Origin: Engraulis encrasicolus
Taxonomy: Eukaryota > Chordata > Actinopteri > Clupeiformes > Engraulidae
Length of the DNA: 64,000 nucleotides
Assembly: GCF_034702125.1 (NCBI RefSeq)
Contig: NC_085874.1
Span: 1,552,501 to 1,616,500, forward strand
Direction: 5' to 3'
The notes beneath the pieces were generated by a model. The model was not told the DNA's origin. It did no database searches and worked only from the letters and a program-made list of their open reading frames with translations. The translations under genes and the position numbers were made by a program. Every line of letters starts with the position of its first letter. Within the stretch, counting starts at the first letter, position 1. Below, piece by piece: positions 49,983 to 61,821 of the stretch.

Positions 49983-50350
49983 GGCAGTAAGAGATGTTTT
50001 GATTGGCTCTCGCCATATGACCCCACCCCCACGTGAAAACCGGCTCAAAATTCGTACATCTGTGGAAAAAGTTTCACAGCCGTGTGCTCGCAGCTCCGAA
50101 CAGGAAGAAGTTGGTAAAGCATGGCACAAGCCGTACGCATTTCTCTTGCCACAACTTCAAAACATTTCTACACATACATTTTAATATTTTACACATACGT
50201 TTTCCCCCACACACATGTGCAAAAAAAACCCACACAGTTACAAAACAAATGTACAGATGTGAAAATAACCCTGCAAGTACAAGGTGCAGCTTACACATTT
50301 GAAATGCGTTTTGTGGAGCTGTAAGACTTATGAACTTAAAATAGCTCCAT
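49983..50350 (-). repeat. Right ~370-bp inverted repeat
   Basis: This is the inverted copy of 43181-43550. The first exon of the unrecognised gene begins just inside it, after a CpG-rich stretch (about 49860-49980) that may serve as the promoter or 5'UTR. Confidence 0.85.
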
Positions 50351-52896
50351 ACCTGTGTACGCATGTGTGCACACAAGCAGACATGTGGACTCGAGTCCAG
50401 TGACTTGGACTCGAGTCTGACTCGAGTCAGCGGTGTGAAGACTTGCGACTTGAAATTTCAAGAACAGAAAGGACTTGCGACTCGACTCGACTTGCACGCC
50501 TTTGACTCGGGACTCGACTTGGACTTGACAGTTGTAACTTTCAATGACTTGGCGTGACTTGTCATGTTGGGTCTAAAAAAAAAGTCCACGTCCAACCCTT
50601 GTTTTCAGAATGCAACAGCCCGCCCACATTCTTTGTTTGAATCACGTCATTGTCCTAAGCGGTGCTATGCCATTGGCAGCCAGATGCGGCCGGACGCGGC
50701 TGGCCTGGACGAGGCGACCAGCGGCAACAGTGAAATACCATTTGCGAGTCTCCAGAGCAAACATAGCCTACATTTTAAACCATCGCGGAAGTTAATTTAT
50801 CTCCCACTCAGCCCCAACTCATTTTGCATTCTTAATAGGGTAGGCTATGGAAGTTTGCACTGTGATCAACAAATATTTTCTATCAATGTTGAAGGAAGTG
50901 TGTGTGGTGGGGCGCTGTGATGTGCAACACGCGTCTGTAGGCTACACACGTGAAGCTCTCGCTCTCTCGCCCCTCGCTTACGACATAAATTCAGTGAGAA
51001 CCAAGCTGTTAGAAATATTTTAGCTAAATGGTGATGGACATTGATTGTTGAACATTAGGCTATTTAAGCAGTTGAAATAAAAAAGCACACACTGCTGACA
51101 TGGACTTAAACTGCCACAGGACTTAATCTATTGTTGTTTTATAAAAGAGGACGCCTATCCGTTTTGCTTTCCCTGTCCTTTATGAATGCGCTTGCCTTCA
51201 GCCCCCGAAGGCTGTTACAGTATGTTCCGCTCCCACACACTATGCTTGCGAGTCAGTCACTTCAAAGTGAGTGCAGCCTTGCGAATAATTTCCACCATCG
51301 CGGAAAAAAACACGTTATGATGGATATGTGGCGAGGTAAACGTTACGAATATGGCCTGCTTTTAAGGTTCCCCCAACCCAGGATGTGTCCGTAGGCTATG
51401 GCTTGATATCCCAGGGCTATTTCACGACCACAACTCCACGCGCTGAAAATGCATGTTATGCTCGCGCTTCTCAGTCTAGAAAGATAACCTCTCGGTAACA
51501 TTCTTTGCATTGACCAGCCACCATCGGTTGAGTGTTGGAATCAATACAAAAAGACACGTTTATAGGCTACATGTCTTAGTCTTCCAGCATGCAATCGAAA
51601 ATAGGCGAGCAGAGAACACTTGGTCTTGCATCCATCAAAAGAGCTCCACCAGTTGCCTACTTTAGATGCTGGGTGAATGGTTCCAAAGGGAAATAATTTA
51701 GCCTATACCTATTCATGACAGTCTTGCAAAGAGACAAGTCAAACGACCAAAATTGTCAAATAATTGGTCAAGGCGCGAGATGAGGAATACTTGCTATTGG
51801 AAAAACTTTGAAGAAACTAAGCGCAAGCAACATTGCTTCCCGCGAAGCTTGCGCTTGAGGGCTATAAACAAGTTATGCGCCCCGAACCTCACTGCTTGTT
51901 GTTCGATGACTTAATCGAAACATTTCTAAGGACAACAGGGCTATCTTTGATTCCTGGAATACCGCCTCAGCCAGCTGAAAACAGAGTAGCAGTGTCCCAT
52001 GTGTCAAATGGTAAGATAATGCCATACCTGTTCCTTGGAAGTTTTAAAACTCAGCCTTGACACACTATCATGTCAGACACATCAGTTGAAACGCAATCTT
52101 TAATGCAGCCTATCGTTAAGTTTAAATGTAATGCGAGGTAGAGGTTGCAAGCTACTGCTGAGCAGCGCAAGACATGGGTATGGGTCGGCTCCTGTGGATA
52201 AAAAGCATATTCCCTCTCGCGTGCTGCTCCCAGCCCAATCCTTGCGCGCGCGAACCTTATCTGTCGACACCGCTTTATCTTATGTTTCTCACAGTTCGAA
52301 CTACATGCTTTGTTTGGTATGTTGGGGGAGTTTGGAGTCGCAATTACCGCTGCTTGGAAATGACACGTTAGAGCTACACGACGCCAGCACTGGATAACTG
52401 GGATGTAACCCTGTTTTCCAAATTAACAAAAAATAGGAAACATAGAAGCAGAACTTTGTTTGGCTACAATCTATGACCTGGACGGTGAACTTCCTTTTGA
52501 AGAGGCATGAACAGCATACAAGTGCCTTTGTGGGGGAGGAGAGGGCTATTGGGGAGAACAGGGAGACGAGAGCATGGCGCGAGGCGCATATTCGTTCGGG
52601 AAAATGAGAGCGAAATGTTGGATAGGGCATTACACACCTTCCTTCTTCCTACACTGTAGCGAAGAACAAGGTTGCCTCGTTGCCATAACTGACATTCTGC
52701 AGCGCTAACGCCATGTTTAATTGACAGCGTGCTGGCGAATAGTCTAGTAGCCTAATGTAATTAACAAGACGTGGATGACTGTGCAAACGAAGTTCTAGTT
52801 AACTTGGACTGTGACGCAGTAAAAATGGTTGGTGATGGGCCATTGCGGGGAGAATGTGAGGGGGAAAGCGACAATGCCGATATCAGCTTCAACAAT

Positions 52897-52960
52897 AGTA
52901 GAGTAGAGTAGAGTAGTAGAGTAACTTTATTGATCCCCAGAGGGAAATTCAGGAAATTCA
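52897..52960 (+). repeat. Teleost LINE-type 3' tail, copy 1
   Basis: AGAGTAACTTTATTGATCCC then CAGAGGGAAATTCAGG, preceded by GTAGA tandem units. A similar tail lies at 57478-57537. The LINE family is not determined. Confidence 0.55.
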
Positions 52961-53256
52961 TCATTACTTTACCAGGAATTTAATCCAACTAACTAGGCCT
53001 ACTTTGTCCCCATCTCTTAGCCCATATGGACAAGTGTCTACTAGGCTAAATACTGTTGGCACGTAGCCTACAGCCTAGTGCTGCACCATGCATGTGCTCA
53101 TTGGTGGGTTCACAGTTATGACACTGTCAATGCTCAGCTTTTGGTTCACAGATAATGGGATGAAGTGAACATCATGGACCAGCTGAGACAGGGCTGCCTG
53201 CTGAGCTGTGCTGTTAACTCATCATCCTGTCTCACATGTGTAGCCCCACCCCCCAT

Positions 53257-53262
<6 letters not shown>

Positions 53263-53331
<69 letters not shown>
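53263..53331. repeat. (CA)n microsatellite
   Basis: About 68 bp of CA inside the hAT element. Confidence 0.95.
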
Positions 53332-53332
<1 letters not shown>

Positions 53333-54291
53333 GGCTCAATTAAAAAAAAGAAATTGATTACCCCTGCTGTATGTCATATCTTGATGAGAATGGTGAGCTT
53401 AATATGGTACCTTACGGAAAATGGCGTCTTTTAAAGCCAAACCAAAATGTTTACATTAGTCGAGTGTTACACTACAGTAAAGAGAGGGGGGAGGGTGGGT
53501 AGCACCTGTAAGACATGAATAGGCTACTACTTTCACCCTTGGCCTTTGTGGGTAAACTCAAACAAAGTACGCTGAAAGTGTGTTTTCCGCGTTTTCAGGT
53601 CGGAAGTGTAATATGCCCCCCTAATGTCTTGACAAAACCTTCCAGCCAAAGCTGTCAGCGGCCCTGCCTGTGCTCCTAGTGAAAAAGTTAACCATAGTCC
53701 TGTCCTTAGCGTTATGATGCTAGAGTCTGTATAACTTACAACCTTGACTAGATATGACCGGCCCACCACCAAGACCAGGGTGGAGTAGTGGGATAGGTTT
53801 ATGCCATCAGATGATGGAACGGACACACACACATACACACACATTCTTGCAAACAGGACTATTTTCCCACTGGACAGTAAATATTTGGCATACGGTTGCT
53901 CCTTTGTTTAAGTACAAATTCACATGAAATGTATTTTTATGTGAAAAAAAATGAAATTAAATGTCATTTTACATACACAGCACAAGCAGTAGTTTGGTTT
54001 AGACTGATTTCTCAGCAACTGTTTTAGTAATTGTCATCTTTTTACTCAGGTCTCATTATACTAATGAATTTATGATCGAAATTGTGATTGCAAATAGAAA
54101 ATCCCTTTGTGACTTGTTAAGGACTTGAAAAAAAATGAGACTTGGACTTGGACTTGACTTGGCTGGGGTACGACTTGGACTTGGACTTGACTTGGTCAGA
54201 TGTGTCTTGACTTGTGACTTGACTCGGACTTGAGTGGAAAGACTCGAGACTTACTTGTGACTTGCACATTAGTGACTTGGTCACACCTCTG

Positions 54292-54332
54292 CACACAAGC
54301 GTGTGTGTGTGTGTGCGTGTGTGTATGCGCGC

Positions 54333-54400
<68 letters not shown>

Positions 54401-54540
54401 ATGCGTACAGTGTGTACGCGTACGCGCGTGTGGTGCGTGCGTGTATGTACGCGCCCGTGTACGCATGTGTGCACACAAGCGTGTGTGTGTGTGCGTGTGT
54501 GTATGCGCGCGCGCGCGTGCGTGCGTGCGTGCGTGTGCCC
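54292..54540. repeat. GT-rich minisatellite with two related units and empty site
   Basis: The sequence runs GTGTGTGCG..., a (GT)n tract, then GCATGCGTACAGTGTGTACG, GTATGTACGCGCCCGTGTA and CGCATGTGTGCACACAAGCG, and then starts again. Parts of the same unit flank the 7.2 kb element at 43106-43180 and at 50351-50377. The hAT element and the 7.2 kb element therefore both landed in one tandem array. Alternating purine-pyrimidine sequence of this kind can adopt Z-DNA. Confidence 0.75.
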
Positions 54541-55023
54541 TCCCGTGCATGTGTGCTAAATGCGGAATGGGTAAAGGCCAGGTTCCTCGACAGTGCTGGA
54601 CTCTTCACCTGGCAGGTTAGGTGACAGTGACGATCACATTGCAGGACTGACAGTGCCAAATCAAGAACAGGGACACAAGACACAGGACAAGGAGAAGGAT
54701 TGCTAAATGTACACCAACAACAGCAGAATTGCTCAGGAACCTCCAGCATAATGTAAAAAAAGCCCTTCATGACGGCTGATTGGCCAAATGGCACTTCCAG
54801 ATGAACTCTCGATACAGGACAGAAGGGAAAGCACCAATTCTTTTAAGTTCCTTCAAGATAAGTCATCAGTGTGTACATCTGATTTTTTACATCTAACAAC
54901 GTGTATGTATGCATCTACAACAGCACCTACGTGTATATTTCCACACTGAATTGCGAGAGGTGCCTTTAAAAAGGGCAAATGTCCTTGGTGCCCATGCTCA
55001 CTTACGAAGCGGCTTCACACTAA

Positions 55024-55361
55024 CGGCAGAGATACACCAGCGGCGATCTGAGCGAGTCGAGCGACGGAAGTAATTGACTTTGTATTGAGTCGAGAGACAA
55101 AATCGATTCTGGAGACTAGAGCGATTTGCGCGACGAGCGCGACAATTTGAAGTTGAAATCTTTTCAACTTTCTATGACGCGGTTCAGCGACAAGCCGCGA
55201 CAGCCAATGACTGTATAGAGGTCAGTGACCACAGCCAATGGGAATGCTTGAATGCTTTGCCTTCTGCCTGTACGGACATACTCTTGTCTCCTCAATCGCT
55301 CGTATCGCTTGCTGCTACACTCTGTCGCTTGAATCGCGTCGCCGCTGGTGTATCTCTGCGG
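55024..55361. mobile_element. PIF/Harbinger-like MITE with TAA duplication
   Basis: Inverted ends CGGCAGAGATACACCAGCGG and CCGCTGGTGTATCTCTGCGG, flanked by TAA at 55021-55023 and 55362-55364. A 3-bp TWA duplication is typical of PIF/Harbinger. The inside has many GAGCGA/TCGCTC words. Confidence 0.72.
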
Positions 55362-55599
55362 TAATCCTGCACTGCACTAACAATACAATACAATGTATTG
55401 CAATACAATGCAACAATACAATACAATGTATGTAAATAACAGTACAATACAATGCACTGACTGCACTGCACTAACATTACACTGAGGGGCCCACTCAAGC
55501 TGGGGTGCATCCACTTAAAGAAGGTAAACAAGCCCACTGCGCGACAGGATGCATCTGGTCCACATTAGTGATAACACAGAGAAAATAAGAGAGAGCGAG

Positions 55600-55612
55600 G
55601 GAGAGGGAGAGG

Positions 55613-55677
<65 letters not shown>

Positions 55678-55683
55678 CGAGAA
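55600..55683. repeat. (GA)n microsatellite
   Basis: GA with GAGGGA and GCGAGA breaks. Confidence 0.94.
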
Positions 55684-57477
55684 AAATGAAATGAACATTT
55701 AACACCAGCAGTGGTATTTCCAAAGGTTGGTGCCAACACAGTCGTAAACATATAGACAGCTTGGGGGGGCTACAGAGCACACAACCACCAAAACGTGACC
55801 AATCATGTGGATTACTTGAAAATTAAACGACACACCCCCCTCCCCCCTACCGGCAGCCTATCAAAGTCAACGTGAGGTCTTGCATGGCACAAGTGGGAGG
55901 TGTAACAGTGATTTACACTCAAGGTTTGGTCATTTTCACTTCACTTGCAGTAATTATAAAAGGACAGTGTGGAACTGGACTCGTCTGGAGGCAGTCTAGT
56001 GTCTTCCTCTCCTCTCCTCTCTTCTAGGACCTCTTACTTTGTTCCGACAGGGAGGGATATTTAGCATCACAAAAAGCGTCTTGCCCTCAAACCTCCCCAA
56101 AGCAAAATAGTTGGGACCATGTGAAACATATATACAAAAATCATACTCTTTCCTCTGTAGACTTCTGATTTACATTTGTTCGTCTTCTATAAAAAAAATG
56201 TATGAGTAAGCCCCTCAGACTGCTTCGTTTATTTCCAGGCTTTGCATAAAAAACAGACTCGTATAGCAATAAATGCCTCCGGTAAAGCCTATCAAACATC
56301 TATTTCAGGATCTCAAAAGCAGCCCTTTCTCCTAAAAATATGCTCTTTCAGAAAGCCAACGTTAAGATGTAATAACTCTGGTTTCTTCGTGCATGTCAGG
56401 CCCTAAGAGTGTGGTGGGGAGGGAGTCAGGGGATGGGGACAGGGATGGAATGAGATGCTGCTGGGCATGCCATGCAGGCAGCAGAGTGGGAGCAGGCCTG
56501 CTGACTGACTAGAGGGACATGAGGGACACATTTGGGGACTAAGAAAAAAAAAAGCCCTCATTGTAAAAGATGCTGACTCCAGAGATGCTGCGATCCCATC
56601 TCCACAGGTCATTAAGGTCCACCAGCTGGAGGGGGACAAAAGGCAATTTGCCACCACAGGAACTCACAATCAGGCGGACATCTTTTTGTCATTTCATACA
56701 ACACAAACTTTGTGTTAAATCTCAAGCTTTTTCCAGTTGGTGGCTGAAAGTCCAATCAATCAATAACAATCAATGAATCAATAAATGCGTTAATAGCCAC
56801 CCTTTTCTGTGCACTGTGGAATCAGAAATGGGTTTCCTGAACATTCTAAAAGCAGCAGTGCCCAAATTCCTCTCAGTGAAGAGACAAAAAAGAATTGGAG
56901 AGGACATGTTGCGGGTTAATGTTTAACTTTTACTTTGCAATATAATACATTTGAAATATGCCAACAGTCTTGCTAGGGGGCACCTTCTACCAACTGTACC
57001 GCCTACCCAGGTGCCAACAATTGCTGACATTTTCTGTGGCAAAGTGACATGCGGTGGTGGGCTACTCAAAGGTCTGTGTTTTTAAACTGCGCTGAAGTGG
57101 TACAGATTTGATTTATGAAGCCGATCAAGAAATCACATGCAGTTTAACAGCTTTATCAAGCAAACTGTAGTCTTCACCTTGAAGTGGCAAGACGTTCTGA
57201 GGTTCAGAAGTGCATGTTGATATGGAACTTTGAAATGTACTTAATGGTGGCAGGCAATGGATGAGTGTAACGTCAGTCCATTAGTTAAACAGTATTGGAA
57301 ATGTGGAACTAAAAACAAGATAATTAGTGAACTGTTTCTATAAACACGTGCTTCCTAAGACACATTCTGGGTTCCTCTGATAGAATAGTGTTCACTCATT
57401 CATAGATAGGCTACCCTACAAACATACTCTTGTTCCCTTCAATTCACAGCAATATGTTGGTAGAGAGCCATGGAAGT

Positions 57478-57537
57478 AAGAGTAGAGTAGAGTGACTAGA
57501 GTAACTTTATTGATCCTAGGGGGAAAATTAAGGAGTA
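57478..57537 (+). repeat. Teleost LINE-type 3' tail, copy 2
   Basis: AGAGTAACTTTATTGATCCT then AGGGGGAAAATTAAGG, with AGAGT units before it, matching 52897-52960. Confidence 0.5.
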
Positions 57538-57937
57538 AGGCTAATCTCCATTGACCTCTGTGTTCCATTTTTACACAAAGATGCCAGCTCATGTAGCCTT
57601 TGACCAAATAATCGTCTATTAAGAGTAAGACACCTCAAACCCGGTCTACACAATACAAAAAGGAGTGTGCTCAAATTCTGTCTCATAACGGGGTGTTGTC
57701 CCTCCGTCATTTTCTCTTTCTGTGGCGTTTGGTGACTGCTACCAACATCTACCGCACTAAGGGGACCACTTATTCTCAACCTAAAATCTCCAAAGGTCTC
57801 CTAACCGAATCCAATAAGAATCCCTGTGCTCTTGAAGTCACACAATGTCAAATTGTTATGAAACGGTACTGAAGTAGTGTATAGTCCCAACTGTGCAACG
57901 TCAAATGCCACACTTGTAGAGTAGAAAGTAAGGATTA

Positions 57938-58232
57938 TTTATAGGTGCACTGTGCAATATTTCTAGCATTTCCTTTCTAGAATTCATGCTGCCTATTCAC
58001 AAATGCTACCTTTTTCATGAATATTTACCACCACCATCAAATTCTAGGTATTCATATGTGGGAATTATTTTTTGCTGCAAAACGCTGCACTTTGGTCATA
58101 CTAGCAAATACTAGTTTATTATTTCAGAAACATTCGTGAAAATATTACATTTGGCAATAAGCAGCTCTGTTTCAAAAAGAAGCATAGATGCAATACTTAC
58201 TCTGGCCAACATCCTACACAGTGCACCTTTAA
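57938..58232. mobile_element. TTAA-flanked MITE, family 3, copy 2
   Basis: Starts TTATAGGTGCACTGTGCAAT and ends CACAGTGCACCTTTAA. It shares ACCACCACCATCAAATT and TTTGGCAATA with 32296-32662. Confidence 0.78.
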
Positions 58233-61200
58233 CACAGCCTAAATTGGACACTTTTACACATTATAGGGACGTCGTAATGCAACGCCTTAAGGGGTTTCTA
58301 TATGGCAAAGGGTGCACTGTATGGGTTAATAGTTTGTGGCAAGGTCTGAAGAAGAGGGGGGTTTGTTTGTGAATCAACGGGAAAACTGAGGGAAAAAGCA
58401 GTAAAAACCTGTAATCAGATCCACCAGTCCAGCAGCACACAGCTACACGTATGGTGGCTTGTGTGGTTACCTCTGCAGGTCTGCTTGCTCAGTGTGAGGG
58501 CATTTTGTTTTAAAGACCAGGTAGTTGTGCGGGTCCTGAATCTTCCAGCTCTACGTGGAGCTGTGGTTAACGCAGCTCGGGTTTCGTAACCTCTCACCCA
58601 CCGTGCGCCAAAAACTACTTGCAGCCAGCCCTCCTCCACCCTCCAATCCTTACCCACACACCCCATCACCCATCACCTCCCGCTTACCACCCCAACCCCA
58701 TCTCAAGCACCCCTCCAACCCCCACCCCCACTTCTTAAGAAGCTTGACACTCTTCAGGTGCCCCCGCAGCTCTTTCCTCTACGGGCATTATATGTCAAGA
58801 CCACAGGCCGGCCTTTAAATAGAAACATTAACAAGAGGAAGAAGGAGGAAAAGGAGGGGAGAAAGAAATGTAACGGCATCCAAAACCACTAATCATTAAG
58901 TTTGGCCTATGCCAAGACATTTTTGTTTGAATAAGGAAACAAAAAATGGTGAACACACAGAGATGACAGGGAAAGGGGACGGGAGGGAGAGAAATCACTT
59001 GCTTTTTGACTCAATGAATCAACAGACTTGTAGCGAACATCAGGTCTGACAGCCCACGCTGAGCCTGATGCATTGGGTGTGGGCCATGAATAAACCTATT
59101 AAGGGGCTTAGACTGAACACTTTAGCTCACTGGAACATTGTCACGTTCAGGAATAATGAGCCTGTTAAGAGGTCACGGGAAATGATTCCATTAATCTTGA
59201 TACCGTTTGAAAGGGGATCAGAGCTCTGACTCTGCAGATTTTGCATTTACATGGCAATTACTTCAAAGTTCTGCACTTTCATTTTGATTACTTGATGGAC
59301 CATTCATCTCTGATGGGCCCAAATTGTGAATGAATACCATTCATAAAATAAACTGAGTGACCTCTGCCTTATTTGAACCTCAGAGGCAGAACACCCAATA
59401 CTACAGGACAGATTAACATAGGGAAGTGATAAGGCAGCTCCTAACGTAAAACTGTTTTTTCAGAACAGTAATTCTCTACAAACGTCCACGTTGGCTATAT
59501 CTTTCTGTGTTACTACTAGTAGACAATGTAACTGGAGTTACACCATTCTTCGTGTTCTCAATACAGCAATACTACTGAACATGTTTGGAAAAGGAAACGC
59601 GTCAGTCTACATAGCATCTGTACAAGAACATGTTCTATCCCCCATGTTATTTTGGTTGCCTTCTTTAATGTCTTTTTCCAACTTCCATTGGTGAAACTCC
59701 ACTTTTACCTACGTCAGCAGAACATTCCAGAGAAAGACCGGGTGAAGGGAGCCGTAAAACCAAGAAAAGCAGTGGAGGAGGTCCAAAAGCAGCACATCTC
59801 CGGTGTGAATCGCATGTTATACAGCATGTTCTTCACCAACAAGGAGCCAAACCTGCCATCCATTTACACTGTACTGCATTTCCCTGACGGCTTCCCAAAC
59901 AGTCAACTACAAACAGCACTTTCAGTTCACTTCCTTAGCGCCTAGTCACTAAATCTAAATGGGGCCATTCCGTTTCCAGTCTGAGTCCCAGAGGGAGAAC
60001 ACTAGACTAGGAGTCACTCCCCCTATTGTCATGGCAAGCCAGGCAGACATCATTTGGAGGTTGTCCTGTGCAACATAAATGGCTTAATAATTGAAAGACC
60101 ACAGAGGTATAACATAAGACTAGAGGTGGAAATCTTCTAGAGGTGGAAGTAATCTAAGTATTAGCCTAGCTGGGGCTGTGGCAGCTTGAGCTTCCATACA
60201 GAGAGACTTGGGGCAGTCACAGTGGGAAGAAAAACGTCTAGAGCCAAGGACCCCACTGACCAGGCAAGGTGCTCAGTTCAGACCAGTCAACACCATTGTC
60301 AAGTCTAACAGCGCACATGGGATTCCACGCTTGAAATGGAAGGACTGGGATGGACACAGGATTCCACTCGTTGTCTTTTTATTGACTTTCAGTGGTGTTT
60401 TGTCGTAGACACAAAAGGTGAAAAACCTTTCAACAAATAAACACAAAATAAAAATAATTAAACAAAGTGCATTGGTCTCAGTCAATTATTAAACACAACA
60501 TGAATGCACATTTTACCCAACGTCAATGGCAAATAGGCAACAAAAGGTAAGTATTTTTGAACCATTTTGAGCTACAAATTTAACCATTCTACAAGGTAAG
60601 TACATGTAAACCATCAAGGGGTAAGTATGTTAACCGTTTTAATCATTTCACAACGAGGAAGTAAAATTAGGCATTTCTGACAAACTGGTAATCAACCAGG
60701 TTGAGATGTTACTGAAAAAGCATCCAACCGGAGGAAGTTGCATAAACTAACAGAAATACTGAGTTATCAGTTTACTTTCAGCCATGAGCCATGTTTTCCT
60801 GCACATCAATAACGAAGGAAAAATGAGAATACGACTAACGTGATTAGGCGTGACACATGCCCGCGACATGAACCAAACAATTTACCCACAGACGGCAGTG
60901 ATTACTCTTTACATCAAACACAGTTCACTGTGTAGATACATTTACAGATAAAACAGTGTCCATAGCTCACCGGTAGCCTCTGTAGTCCTTATTCCCCATG
61001 TGGTGTGAAGATTTTCATTAAATGTATTTTGCGCACACTTTCACTGCGGTCAGTCTTTGCTGCAACCACTCCTGCTGCTATTTTGCCACTGATTAGAACG
61101 CCAACTCCGCGTGTCTTTTGTTCAGACAGACAGCTAATTACGGGCAATCAGTGCAGTAATGGAATTCACCTGTTCAGCTAGGAAGTGCACCACGCATCTC

Positions 61201-61725
61201 AGCGCAGCAACGAATGGAGCAGGCACCTGTCAATCAAGCAAGCCCGACCCCAGGCACCGCTTGACGCGACAACCATCCTCAGGCCCTGTGCCTGGCAATG
61301 GGGCTCGCACACACACACGCACACACACCAATGTGTATTATTTTGTTGGCTGGGTCACTGTAGAGATTGACATCCCCTTATTGGAGGTTTTACTGCACAA
61401 TCACACCAAACGGCAGGCTATGTTCCATGTAAGAGAGCTAAGATTTAGAAAACATTTTGAGAATACACATTTCAAAGTCCAAACTCCTTTCATCACAATA
61501 TGATAGCAGTGGCTTGAATGGTAGTTTTGATCTGTCCATCAGAACCCAGTCAAACTCGCTCAACTTCTGAGGCCCTGAGAACTGTTCAGAAGGGGTGGAG
61601 ACTTGGGCAACCCATATCTGTGCAAGAGGACAAATCAGTTTCCATCAGGGTATAAAGGGGATTTAAGCAACATAGTGGCAACATAGCTCTGTAGGAAACA
61701 TTGCCTACTCCACCTTTAAACACGG

Positions 61726-61821
61726 GTCATTTCACATGCTACTAAACAGGCACAGCAAGTATGATTGAAATCTGTGTGGGTTGGGTCCCAAAGTGTCTGA
61801 TTTCACGTGAAAATGACCCAC
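61726..61821. repeat. Short interspersed repeat, copy 2 (96-bp MITE)
   Basis: Ends GGGTCATTTCACATG and CACGTGAAAATGACCC form inverted repeats. The body matches 1676-1771. Confidence 0.7.

Larger units (their letters stand above)
43181..50350. mobile_element. 7.2 kb segment with ~370-bp terminal inverted repeats (candidate DNA transposon)
   Basis: The left repeat (43181-43550) begins TATGGAGCTATTTTAAGTTC. The right repeat (49983-50350) is its reverse complement, with only a handful of differences over about 368 bp (about 98% by eye). The flanks are minisatellite sequence: CCCGTG just left and CCTGTG just right, which looks like a 6-bp target duplication with one change. The same minisatellite, with no insertion, reads GCGCCCGTGTACGCATG at 54451-54467, so it acts as an empty site. 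The interior holds the seven-exon reading frame, two SINE copies, two MITEs and a foldback element. Long inverted repeats resemble MULE-type or similar elements, but the superfamily is not established. Confidence 0.55.
50378..54291. mobile_element. Non-autonomous hAT element with 8-bp target duplication
   Basis: The ends are CAGACATGTGGACTCGAGTC on the left and, as reverse complement of the right, CAGAGGTGTGACCAAGTCAC. Both are hAT-style CAG-starting inverted ends, imperfectly matched. The 8 bp CACACAAG occurs directly on both sides (50370-50377 and 54292-54299). Both subterminal zones (50385-50570 and 54110-54285) are built of many GACTTG/GACTCG words. The 3.9 kb body carries a nested LINE-type 3' tail (about 52897-52960), a (CA)n array (53263-53331) and no recognisable transposase. 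It sits in the same minisatellite that flanks the 7.2 kb segment. Confidence 0.82.
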
